Virus record (IMG/VR): IMGVR_UViG_3300044799_000328
Coordinates: 1-51,653 of that record
Source: a virus
Strand: one strand, 5' to 3'
Length of the DNA stretch: 51,653 nucleotides
The notes beneath the pieces are model-generated. The model had not been told where the DNA came from, did no database searches, and saw only the letters and a program-made list of their open reading frames with translations. The translations under genes and the position numbers were made by a program. This document shows, piece after piece, positions 1 through 8,438 of the stretch. Position 1 is the first letter of the stretch. The number at the start of each line of letters is the position of its first letter.

Positions 1-1667
1 ACATATGGGATATCAATATCCAACAGTTGGAACTGAGACACGGTTCCACCCATACGATAGACGCGCACTTTGTCGGGGATGGATTCGGGTGGAGTCGTAA
101 CCGGTAACCGAGGTAGAGTTAGTGTGTATGAATCGTGTTGAGCACCGGGCGCGGGAACCGCAGCAACTGGAGAATAATCGCTCTCAGTGTTTGTCTTGGA
201 ATTGTAAAAAGTATAGACCCATTGATAATCCCAACCCTCCAGATTCCCGGTCGTCAACCTCTGGCAAAAATCAAATTCAACATTGCAAGTCTTGCCACCC
301 GTTGCAGACGCAATGGTTTTTATATCAATACGAATAGCGGTAACATAGGCCCAACTAAGATCCGGCCTGGTCAGGACATCAGTTCCTATTCTTTTAAACT
401 CATCCTCCGTAACTCTCTGCCTTATCCACACTCCGCTGCTTGGGGGAAGAACTACTGTATCTCCCGTACTATCACGAGGGTCGCCAAAGGTTGGATTACT
501 AGCATCCCATCCTAAACCATATCTATCGGCGAGTAATTGCCGGAGATATATAGGATCCAAGGACTGCAGATCATCCGGATAACCTAAATCAATTCCGAAA
601 TTACGTAAATCATTCAATAGTCCGTATCCCTGGTTTCTACCATACACGACTTTACCAAATATAATGTCGTAAGCAAATTCCTGTTCTGCTGTATAGTCGG
701 TAGTTCTTCCGGTAGACCCACCTGCAGTTGACCCCTGAAACGCAGACGGCACCCAGGTTTTTTGCATCGAGGTTTGAAATGTAGCATCTCCTAAAATATG
801 AGACAGACAAAAATCGATGGTGATCTGCTGGCAATTTAAGGCCGATTCAGCATCAACAAACTTCATCCAAATCTCAATCGTACTGGTTCCGTCAATACCA
901 AGGTTTGCTATGATGGGATACCCACCGGAGGTAATAGATTTGTATGCGCTACCAACAATTTCGTCTCCCGGTGTTACCGCCATTTCCATTGCGTATCCAG
1001 TGGAAGCTCCATCGCATTTTGTCGTATTTGTCAAAATACAATTGGTTGGTGTCCATTGGTCTTTATCGTCAAAATCCTCGATATCCTCTGTTGTGTTTTG
1101 ATCCCTGGCTACCAAAGTAGGAGAACTGGTAGGTTTTGGGATACCAATTCTTCGAGCTGAATTATTTCCGCCAGCATGTTTTAGAAACTTCGTACCATCC
1201 GTAAAGAAAACGTATGGTTTAATCTCCGAGCCAATCAGGGTGTAAGTTGAAAATAGGGCTCGCGGATCATTTTCAGGAGATAATTTATCCCCACCGTCTA
1301 CCGGCAAAAAATAGTTTTTAGATGCAAGGGGCCAGATAAGACTGTCGTTCGGTTCAATTACCGGAGCACAATATAACTTTCCGTACCTGGTAGTTCTTCC
1401 ACGAGAATCTGTCGCCACAACTGAACAGATAGCATATCGCCATTGAATACCATTGACATCCTTTAAATAGTACAAAGAGTGTGGAGACGAAGGCAGTCCA
1501 TCGTTTAGTCTGGTAAATCCCTTACGAACAGAAATAGAATTCTCCCTGTCCGTAATAACATTCATCAGGGCCTTGTACGCAGTAATAGGAAGCTCGTCGG
1601 GCGCACTTTTTATAACGATTCCGGTATTCGCAAATGTGATCGGTATCGATTTAATTTCTTGTGGCAT
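1..1667 (-). CDS. Large virion protein, C-terminus cut by window edge
   Basis: An open frame runs from an ATG at 1667 to the left edge without a stop (at least 555 codons), so the gene continues outside the window. I translated it by eye. The N-terminus starts MPQEIKSIPITFANTG. Near the window edge there is a stretch containing RVYRMGG followed by FQLLDIDI, a pattern common in beta-sandwich modules of phage tail and neck proteins. It is the last visible gene of the structural operon and starts 3 bases after the adaptor-like gene upstream. A structural role is inferred from position and style; no family is recognised. Confidence 0.75.
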   Translation of the reverse strand, partial: MPQEIKSIPITFANTGIVIKSAPDELPITAYKALMNVITDRENSISVRKGFTRLNDGLPSSPHSLYYLKDVNGIQWRYAICSVVATDSRGRTTRYGKLYCAPVIEPNDSLIWPLASKNYFLPVDGGDKLSPENDPRALFSTYTLIGSEIKPYVFFTDGTKFLKHAGGNNSARRIGIPKPTSSPTLVARDQNTTEDIEDFDDKDQWTPTNCILTNTTKCDGASTGYAMEMAVTPGDEIVGSAYKSITSGGYPIIANLGIDGTSTIEIWMKFVDAESALNCQQITIDFCLSHILGDATFQTSMQKTWVPSAFQGSTAGGSTGRTTDYTAEQEFAYDIIFGKVVYGRNQGYGLLNDLRNFGIDLGYPDDLQSLDPIYLRQLLADRYGLGWDASNPTFGDPRDSTGDTVVLPPSSGVWIRQRVTEDEFKRIGTDVLTRPDLSWAYVTAIRIDIKTIASATGGKTCNVEFDFCQRLTTGNLEGWDYQWVYTFYNSKTNTESDYSPVAAVPAPGAQHDSYTLTLPRLPVTTPPESIPDKVRVYRMGGTVSQFQLLDIDIPY

Positions 1668-1669
1668 AT

Positions 1670-2446
1670 CTATCTTCCGGGTACCATGTTAGTTTCTGTT
1701 CCCATCGTCAACCGTTTAGCCAATGACACACCCATCAAATATCGCTGGTGTGCGTAATTACTACGCGCGAGGTCTTGGTTGTCCCCATCTTTGCCCAAAG
1801 CCAACGACAATACCTCCCAACGAATAAACGGTTCCCAGACAAAATCCACCGATGTCGTCGTCGTGTTCGATTCCGAAACAAAGAATGGCAGAGGCGCAAT
1901 CCGATCCGTGTCGCCATAGTGAAGCGGCTCCCTCGGAAACATCCGCGCGGGGCTGGGTAACGGTAACGTCCTGCCGCCGGTTACAACGGTAATCACTGTA
2001 ACTGAAGTATGCGGAGGAGGCAGAAGATCCCCAATAATTCTGTAGCTTCCGCCTTGAGCCGGAACCCGATCAAACTCAAACTCCAAAACCGATGCGAGGT
2101 GATCTTCGTGGTAATAGCGTGTCTTACCATTTGGCGTGGAACGCCACTTGGGATTTTCTCGTTGTAGGTCCCATGATGTTACGCGCCTTAATCGTTTTAG
2201 GTTGAATGAGATGCGGTCAATGTCCATCATGTTCGTTGGCTTAGTAAAAATGATCTGGGTGCCTGGCGCTACCGTAGTCGTCACGTCTACCTTTACAATA
2301 CCCGTCTGACGATAAAAATCTCTTTCCGCATGTTCAATATATCCCAGCATTTCGTCAACAGTCCACAGTCCGGACGGGAATGTATTGTCCTCCTCATGAA
2401 GGTCCAGTGCGATTCTCGTCAAGAAATCACCAATCGTGATACCCAT
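1670..2446 (-). CDS. Neck adaptor-like protein (SU10-adaptor type)
   Basis: 258 residues from ATG 2446, which sits 6 bases past the stop of the upstream gene. A longer in-frame start at 2527 would overlap that gene by 76 bases and is less likely. The N-terminal half is helical (starting MGITIGDFLTRIALDL) and resembles the small head-tail adaptors of podophages such as SU10. The middle carries GRTLPLPSPARMF followed by HYGDTDRIAPLPF, nearly repeated in the gene at 3535-3855. The C-terminal helix (LALGKDGDNQDLARSNY) fits an adaptor fold. Its place next to a second adaptor-like gene suggests both shape the neck. The family assignment is tentative. Confidence 0.6.
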   Translation of the reverse strand: MGITIGDFLTRIALDLHEEDNTFPSGLWTVDEMLGYIEHAERDFYRQTGIVKVDVTTTVAPGTQIIFTKPTNMMDIDRISFNLKRLRRVTSWDLQRENPKWRSTPNGKTRYYHEDHLASVLEFEFDRVPAQGGSYRIIGDLLPPPHTSVTVITVVTGGRTLPLPSPARMFPREPLHYGDTDRIAPLPFFVSESNTTTTSVDFVWEPFIRWEVLSLALGKDGDNQDLARSNYAHQRYLMGVSLAKRLTMGTETNMVPGR

Positions 2447-2451
2447 TTCGG

Positions 2452-3138
2452 TTATCGCGCCGCCACAGGTTTCGGCGCTCCCTCCCTCAACGAAGTTTCC
2501 GACAGTTTGCTCTCTCGGATATCCCAAGACGGCAAACTTCTAATTACATTTCTACCGGACAATTCCTGCACAGCTTCTATGAAACGAGTGTAATAAATCA
2601 GCGCCTGCTGAAATTCAGCTCCGCCTTCCTTGAACATCGCTCTTGACACAATAAAATCCTCCACGGCCCTTTCGTATTCCGGACGGACGGGCAGGTTGAG
2701 AGCCACGTCTCCGATAGGATCATGAAATTCCAAAATCTCAACATAGAGGGTCACGCTCACTAGTGGACGTGGATAAATAAGGATTTTATTTAGACCAACC
2801 GGACTCCAAGAACGAGGCCATAGCCTGATTGCGTTGGAGGCTTCCCAGTCTGCCTCATTGTCGATGTCGTTTACCTGTTGGCGAAGAAGATACCCGTGCG
2901 TTGTCCTGACCGACAAAGGCGCTACCGTTCCTGCAGGAAGGTCGTAAATATTGTGGGTGCTGTCGGCAATAATCTCAATAGTATCCTGGTTATCGGCTGC
3001 GATCAGATTTAATTCAAACAGGGCGTCGTTCAGGAACACAAGCAGTTCGGGACGGGTCCATCGAATCGGAGCCGCCGTATTGTTCATTTCGTTCAGGCGT
3101 CTGATTGCCTGATCTATAAGCTCGCTTGCAGTAGCCAT
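2452..3138 (-). CDS. Head-tail adaptor-like protein
   Basis: 228 residues. ATG 3138 is preceded by TTAGGGGTGAAG, a good SD, and is preferred over the GTG six bases upstream. The architecture is a helical N-terminus (ATASELIDQAIRRLNEM), a central beta-rich part (YDLPAGTVAPLSV, then LIYPRPLVSVTLYVEI), and a C-terminal helical hairpin starting at PVRPEYERAVEDFIVSRA. This is the layout of phage adaptor proteins that bind under the portal. It is homologous in style, not closely, to the next gene. A neck function is inferred. Confidence 0.7.
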   Translation of the reverse strand: MATASELIDQAIRRLNEMNNTAAPIRWTRPELLVFLNDALFELNLIAADNQDTIEIIADSTHNIYDLPAGTVAPLSVRTTHGYLLRQQVNDIDNEADWEASNAIRLWPRSWSPVGLNKILIYPRPLVSVTLYVEILEFHDPIGDVALNLPVRPEYERAVEDFIVSRAMFKEGGAEFQQALIYYTRFIEAVQELSGRNVIRSLPSWDIRESKLSETSLREGAPKPVAAR

Positions 3139-3170
3139 CTTCACCCCTAAGTCGGATCACCGTAGCCATC

Positions 3171-3524
3171 TCATGTTGTCAGGGTTACATCTGGCATAAC
3201 TACCAGGCTTCCCGATGCCACCGTATAAATCATACCGTTAGCATCCTTAATCTGAACATCCCATAGCAACAACGTCTTAACGGGTGGGAGATCCTCAGTA
3301 TCGGATGCTGTCAAAGCCAATGAGCCTCTTCCGGCAAGGGCGTTTGTCACGGTAATTCCATCCCCGATCGTCTTCTGAAAGACAGCGACCGAGTCTTCAT
3401 CTTTGTAGGCATATTTTCCCGTGAACCAGATCTCGCACCCAGTTAAGGAAAAGGCCACCGCTGATTTGGTAACCAGCATGTTGAACACCACTGTGTCACC
3501 GCGATACATTTGCAAGTCTGCCAC
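3171..3524 (-). CDS. BppU-like Ig-fold virion protein
   Basis: 117 residues from a GTG start at 3524 with a strong SD (AGGAGGTAGGCT). It shows the pattern of the N-terminal Ig-like domain of baseplate protein BppU and similar phage proteins: MYRGDTVVFNML near the N-terminus, LTGCEIWFTGKY, KTIGDGITVTNALAGRGSLA, SDTEDLPP, LWDVQIKDANG and a final GSLVVMPDV. Such domains are beta-sandwich modules in tail or baseplate assemblies. It is a single-domain protein without the long C-terminal part of BppU. Confidence 0.75.
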   Translation of the reverse strand: MADLQMYRGDTVVFNMLVTKSAVAFSLTGCEIWFTGKYAYKDEDSVAVFQKTIGDGITVTNALAGRGSLALTASDTEDLPPVKTLLLWDVQIKDANGMIYTVASGSLVVMPDVTLTT

Positions 3525-3534
3525 AGCCTACCTC

Positions 3535-3855
3535 CTATATTGCCTCACAGGTTATCGTCGCAATTGGTCCCGGATCCAATATTAGAATAGCTATAGGCGG
3601 ACACACATTGCCCCCGCCTCCACTTCCGCTTCCGCCCACGACGGTCACACAGGAACCATCATCATCCGGATTAATTACGCTAACCTTACTTTGCAGAATC
3701 TGTTTGATCGTGAATATGGATTCAACAACAATGGTCTGAACAGCGCCGACCTGGAATGGTAAGGGCGCAATCCGATCCGTATCGCCATACTCCAATGGCT
3801 CGATTGGGTAGATGCGATCCGGATTGGGAATCGGAAGAGTTCGACCTCGTGCCAT
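3535..3855 (-). CDS. Small virion-associated protein with shared GDTDRIAPLPF motif
   Basis: 106 residues. ATG 3855 overlaps the TGA of the upstream gene by one base and follows GAGGTATTG. The N-terminus (ARGRTLPIPNPDRIY, then EYGDTDRIAPLPF) is almost the same as a segment inside the adaptor-like protein at 1670-2446. A glycine-rich linker (GGSGSGGGG) and a hydrophobic, proline-rich C-terminus follow. The shared segment suggests that both proteins bind the same partner or that one arose by partial duplication. Function unknown. Confidence 0.6.
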   Translation of the reverse strand: MARGRTLPIPNPDRIYPIEPLEYGDTDRIAPLPFQVGAVQTIVVESIFTIKQILQSKVSVINPDDDGSCVTVVGGSGSGGGGNVCPPIAILILDPGPIATITCEAI

Positions 3856-6107
3856 CAATACCTCGCGCAAATTCCTTTAATAACCTGAAATTCTTCCAAA
3901 GTCGCGTAGGATCCAGTCCCAGAGCTATGCTGGTAATAGATCGGAAATGGCCGGATCCCAAACATGTGAACTCCTCCGCATCTCCTAACAATCGCAGTTT
4001 GAGTGATGGTGTTCCACCCGCCGCCAGCGATTTGGTATTCCGCCACATTGAAGGTAGTGAGTTTTTCGGCGGAGTCCGACTTAATGTGCAATCGCAATTC
4101 CACGTCGAACGGATTCGTGGGAACGCTTACGTTGGGAATCGTCACTAGGGCATCTGTACTAATTGACGGTGGTGTCGTGTTTTCGGACTGAGGAGTGGTT
4201 ACCGCCAACCCAATCTCCAGATCGCTCAGGGTTGGAGTTGTAGCCCTCTTTTCACGAAGAACCAAGCCAACGAGGGCGCAGTCGTATCCGTAATATTGCA
4301 GGCCCTGACCCGGAAGTTGTAAAAATAATCCAACTCCACCGGCATTCACAGTCAACGCTGGCCCCCTGGTTAGGGAAACCGACCATTTTGTGCGAATCTG
4401 AATCTCTCCCTCTAGCCTCGAAGGGAAAATCCTAAATCGACCAGCAGGACCGGCGTAACCAATCTCATTGATAAGGGCGCTGGTTATAGCTGCCCCGGTA
4501 ATGGTTCCGTCTGCCTCCATGGTCAAAGTTACGCCTTGCCCTTGGAGCGTTGGGATCCACCAGTTCCGATCGCTGAACTGAGTCCAGGTGTAATCGCCCT
4601 CGATGTAATCCGAAGCATTCCCCATGAGGTCGGTGCTGTGGATAATTCCCCCGTCCGATCTCGAAAACCGGTTTTCGAACCAGACGCGGCATTCCACATT
4701 AGCTACCGAACTCGGAACCTGCACGGCTCCGGTGGTGAAGGAACGATCCGTGAAGTTCGCATAGATCCAGTTGTTGCCAGGAGTGTTCTCATTCCACAAG
4801 CCGTAGCCTGGAGTGGCCCCAAGATAACCTTCGGTAGTCCACGCCCAGGGTGGCTTCACGATTTTGATGCGAACTCTATCGTACACTGAGCCCGTCATAT
4901 GAGCTGTCGATTGAAACCGATCCCAAGCCTCGATAGTCAACGTGGTGCCTACTGCTTCAATCCCTACCCAAGTACAATAGTTAACATCGAAATTGGTATC
5001 GCCCCTCACATCGATGAGAACCAAATCCCCAACGGTGGCGGTCCCCCATCCTGCCCCCCCATTGGATATTTCCCCGGTCGCAGGATCATAACTGTGGTTT
5101 GATCCGGACCCGTCGTAATAGGTTTCCGCTGCTCCCGTATTTTCGTCCAACGCCCTCCATGCTCCAGTAGACGCATCCTTGAACTGCGCCCAGAAGAACA
5201 GGATGCAACCGCCCTTGGTTCTCGGCCTTGAGGCTGAAGCTATGTAGGTATTGGCTATGGATCCAGGTTGTACTGTAACTTCCCAATCGTCAGGAGGTCC
5301 AGTATCCGTCAGCGTGGATGTATCGGCGTATTGATAAACCAGGCTCGGCGTGAGATTGCCATCAGTCCAGTTCGACCACCCATAGGTGTTTTTCAAGCGC
5401 CACGCAAAATACCAACGGCCCTGAGCGCCAGATGTGAATCGACAGGTAGATCCATTTCGCGCCGCTCGCAGGCCGGTGATAATGAGTTGGGTCGTTCCAT
5501 TGTGAGCGAACGAGCCGCCTTCCGCCGCAGTCCTTAGATCCACGTAGGCAGGCAGAACAGTAGTGGGATCGACGTACATCGCCCTAAACTCGCCCTCGGA
5601 GAGACTGGCGTTATTGTAATTAGCGACACAATCGGAGAGGCCGAACAGGCCATTGAAGAGCAACTTCGCCACCAATCCATCGGGTTTATTCGCGGATACA
5701 GCCGCACAGGTGGTTACGGCATAAGTAATCACAACATCATAGGTATGTGCGCCACTGTCGTTGTTTTTGATTTGTAGATGCAGATGAAGGCCCACGTCTG
5801 AATCTTCGTATCGACAAATGAAGGACTCGCTTCGTCCATAATAATTTGCTCCACGTTCTTCAACTGGATCATAGAAAGGTTCTGCGGTATCTCCTGGCCA
5901 CGGAGCGGTCGCATAGACTAGATTCCCCGCCGAAGCGGTCACGGATTTGTGGATGAAGAATTCCGCAGTTCCACCACTGCTGTTCGGCGTGATTTTGATC
6001 TGGAAAATATCGATAGCGTTATCCGGCATGTCGCGGTCGATGCCCAGTGTCACACCGGGTCCTACCGAAGCTGTGGTAAAGGAATCCTGAGTAAATCTCG
6101 ATGTCAT
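3855..6107 (-). CDS. Large virion protein, paralog 3 of a tandem triplet
   Basis: 750 residues, third and last of three tandem paralogs (with 6111-8432 and 8439-10733). It shares with them an N-terminal domain with the pattern FTTASV then IKITPNSSGGT, a middle domain ending near RPRTKGGCILFFWAQFKDAS, and a C-terminus ending EEFQVIKGICARY. The protein is beta-rich with many aromatic Trp/Tyr patches (WSNWTDGN, TWTQFSDRNWWIP), as in carbohydrate-contacting fibres. Position after the head genes suggests tail fibre, appendage or decoration protein. No signal peptide or membrane segment. Confidence 0.7.
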   Translation of the reverse strand: MTSRFTQDSFTTASVGPGVTLGIDRDMPDNAIDIFQIKITPNSSGGTAEFFIHKSVTASAGNLVYATAPWPGDTAEPFYDPVEERGANYYGRSESFICRYEDSDVGLHLHLQIKNNDSGAHTYDVVITYAVTTCAAVSANKPDGLVAKLLFNGLFGLSDCVANYNNASLSEGEFRAMYVDPTTVLPAYVDLRTAAEGGSFAHNGTTQLIITGLRAARNGSTCRFTSGAQGRWYFAWRLKNTYGWSNWTDGNLTPSLVYQYADTSTLTDTGPPDDWEVTVQPGSIANTYIASASRPRTKGGCILFFWAQFKDASTGAWRALDENTGAAETYYDGSGSNHSYDPATGEISNGGAGWGTATVGDLVLIDVRGDTNFDVNYCTWVGIEAVGTTLTIEAWDRFQSTAHMTGSVYDRVRIKIVKPPWAWTTEGYLGATPGYGLWNENTPGNNWIYANFTDRSFTTGAVQVPSSVANVECRVWFENRFSRSDGGIIHSTDLMGNASDYIEGDYTWTQFSDRNWWIPTLQGQGVTLTMEADGTITGAAITSALINEIGYAGPAGRFRIFPSRLEGEIQIRTKWSVSLTRGPALTVNAGGVGLFLQLPGQGLQYYGYDCALVGLVLREKRATTPTLSDLEIGLAVTTPQSENTTPPSISTDALVTIPNVSVPTNPFDVELRLHIKSDSAEKLTTFNVAEYQIAGGGWNTITQTAIVRRCGGVHMFGIRPFPIYYQHSSGTGSYATLEEFQVIKGICARY

Positions 6108-6110
6108 GGC

Positions 6111-8432
6111 CTAGTATACCTCGGCTAACCCGTTAATAAGTTCCACTTTGGTAAGACAAACTTCCGTGTCTTGCAGGACGCAATTTGCCACGACGCCTAC
6201 AAACAGTTCCAATCCCCCGACCTGTGCTGAAAACCCATCCCTTTGCCATACCGGAGTAACAGGCATGACGTGGCCCGGACTTCCAAATGTCACCCCTTGG
6301 ATATCCACAGCATACATAGCAAATGGTGGCATACTTGCGGGAGCTTTTTGGAAAGCCCACTGGCCCTGTACCGTGATGGCATCTCCGTAATCGGGAGCGA
6401 TCACATTGTTGTAACTCACGGAATCTGGGAAGTAGATATTAGTAAGCGCTGCCACATTCGCGCGATGGTAAATATAGACTCCGTTGACGCACATCCAATT
6501 AGGAGTATGGGTGTCGGGTCCAAGAGCAGTAAGTGCAGCTCCCATGGTCGGAGTTTGCCAACCCGCGCTTGGGCCAGAACAAAAAATGCCAACGGACAGG
6601 CGATCCAGGGCTCCGATCGGATGGATCGTCACCGAAGAAAAGGTGGCCCTAACGGTTAGAAGTCCAGCCGCATCGGGATAGAGTCTGAATCGGGCCTTAA
6701 CCCCCATGGCAGAAAAATACGAACTGACGGTGCTCCCTACCGACTGCATCACGCACTGACGATCTAAGCCGCCAGGTGCCAGCGGGAAGGTCACCAGTCC
6801 CCAATCAGCCTGCGGATAAACGGGGATCCAATACTTGGTATCGGCCATGTTGTTCCAAGTTCTCGGCGCTTGGATCACACCGATCCCTCCAGATTTTCCG
6901 GTGCTATGGGTACAATTGTTGTCCGATCGTGAATAGGTATTTTCAAAGAAGACTCGGGCCTCCGGATTGGTGATCGTCACCGGAATGGCTATTGGGTCGG
7001 AAACAAATTCCAACGTTGACTTGTCATAGATTTGGGGACTGTTGAATGCTCCGCCTCCGGGATACCAGAAATTGTGCCGATTATTTTCTCCGACGTTCCA
7101 CCAGCCACGATTGGGATATGTCGTACTTCCCAAATATCCATTGGCCGTCCACGCCCACGGGGGCGTTACAATCTTGATCCTTAAATCGGTGAACTGTTGT
7201 GGTCGCACGGAACTGGAAGGAAGGGCGAAGGACTGTCCGTTCACCGTGAAATTGTTTCCCATCCAGAAAGGCTGTAGGGTTAGCGTTAATCCGGATACCG
7301 TTTTGACGAGCGCCCACTGGCAATAGGAGATCCCGAAAGCTCCGCCGCGCACATCGATCAGAACCAGATCATTTACTTGAGCGACCCCATAGGTTCCGGA
7401 CGCTTTAGAGACGGTCACCCCATCCGGTGAGAGGGTGTGCGCGATTGCGGATCCATCATAATTTAGGGTTCCGGGAGCCGAGGCGGTATCCACCGCCACC
7501 CAAGCTCCCGTGCTGGCATCTTTGATCTGCACCGACCAATAGAGGACAGTGCCGCCGTTGGTCCTTGGCCGTGTGGCGCGTACCACCACGGTCCCGATTG
7601 ATGGGCCGTCCTCGAACGTCACTTCCCAATCTGCCGGTGGGCCTGTGTCGGATGTCGTTGCCGACTCGGTATCCACATATTGCTTTGTGTTGACCGGGAC
7701 AAGATTGCCGTCTGTCCATCGTGACCACCCGCCCTGATTATGCAACCTCCATGCGTAATACCAGCGTCCCGCTCCCGCAGAGGTGAACGAATAATTGGCC
7801 CCGCCTGCATCCGCTGTGATGTTTTGGATTTGCAGATCGGTGGTTCCATTGGGGACGAATGTACCCCCTTCAGACACCAGGGAAAGGTCCACATACTCTT
7901 GGCCAACGGACGCAAAATACTTCGCCCGGAACTCACCGAGATCGATTCCCTCGTTATACCTGGATGCGGTCACAACAAAGAGAAGGTTCAAGCCGTTGGC
8001 TATGGCTCTGGCAACTAACCCGTCCGGAGAACCCGGCATAGCCGCTACGGTGGTCGGCATGGACTCATATTCAATTGTGACGGCGTAGGTTTTGGCTACA
8101 CTGTGATTGTTTTTGAAGGTGAAGTGCAACAGTTGGGTTCCATCGTCGTCGTTATAGGGAATGATCCATCCCTCATTCACTTCTGCACCAGTGGAGTCAA
8201 CGGGATCCACGGAGGCTGCTCCGGTAAATGCTTTGGTGGACCAAATTATGTCCGCCGCGCCGCGTGCCGCCTTCTTGTAGAGTATGACCTGATCGGTTCC
8301 AGCATTGATCGAAGGCACAACTTTGATCTTGGCAATATCGATCGAATCGAGAGGGATCGCTAGATCATGAGCGAGAGATCCCCCCGCCGAAACAGACGCG
8401 GTGGTGAAAGTTGCAGTTGTGAATCGGGCCAT
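6111..8432 (-). CDS. Large virion protein, paralog 2 of a tandem triplet
   Basis: 773 residues from ATG 8432 with SD GAGGTAATGG. It begins MARFTTATFTTASVSAGG and shares the central block WSRWTDGN...GPPADWEV...TRPRTNGGTVLYWSVQIKD with both neighbours. The C-terminus ends VELINGLAEVY, a variant of the EVIKGI ending of the other two. The gap to the next paralog is 3 bases, typical of tandem duplication within one operon. A receptor-binding or fibre role is inferred from composition and position only. Confidence 0.7.
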   Translation of the reverse strand: MARFTTATFTTASVSAGGSLAHDLAIPLDSIDIAKIKVVPSINAGTDQVILYKKAARGAADIIWSTKAFTGAASVDPVDSTGAEVNEGWIIPYNDDDGTQLLHFTFKNNHSVAKTYAVTIEYESMPTTVAAMPGSPDGLVARAIANGLNLLFVVTASRYNEGIDLGEFRAKYFASVGQEYVDLSLVSEGGTFVPNGTTDLQIQNITADAGGANYSFTSAGAGRWYYAWRLHNQGGWSRWTDGNLVPVNTKQYVDTESATTSDTGPPADWEVTFEDGPSIGTVVVRATRPRTNGGTVLYWSVQIKDASTGAWVAVDTASAPGTLNYDGSAIAHTLSPDGVTVSKASGTYGVAQVNDLVLIDVRGGAFGISYCQWALVKTVSGLTLTLQPFWMGNNFTVNGQSFALPSSSVRPQQFTDLRIKIVTPPWAWTANGYLGSTTYPNRGWWNVGENNRHNFWYPGGGAFNSPQIYDKSTLEFVSDPIAIPVTITNPEARVFFENTYSRSDNNCTHSTGKSGGIGVIQAPRTWNNMADTKYWIPVYPQADWGLVTFPLAPGGLDRQCVMQSVGSTVSSYFSAMGVKARFRLYPDAAGLLTVRATFSSVTIHPIGALDRLSVGIFCSGPSAGWQTPTMGAALTALGPDTHTPNWMCVNGVYIYHRANVAALTNIYFPDSVSYNNVIAPDYGDAITVQGQWAFQKAPASMPPFAMYAVDIQGVTFGSPGHVMPVTPVWQRDGFSAQVGGLELFVGVVANCVLQDTEVCLTKVELINGLAEVY

Positions 8433-8438
8433 AATCCA

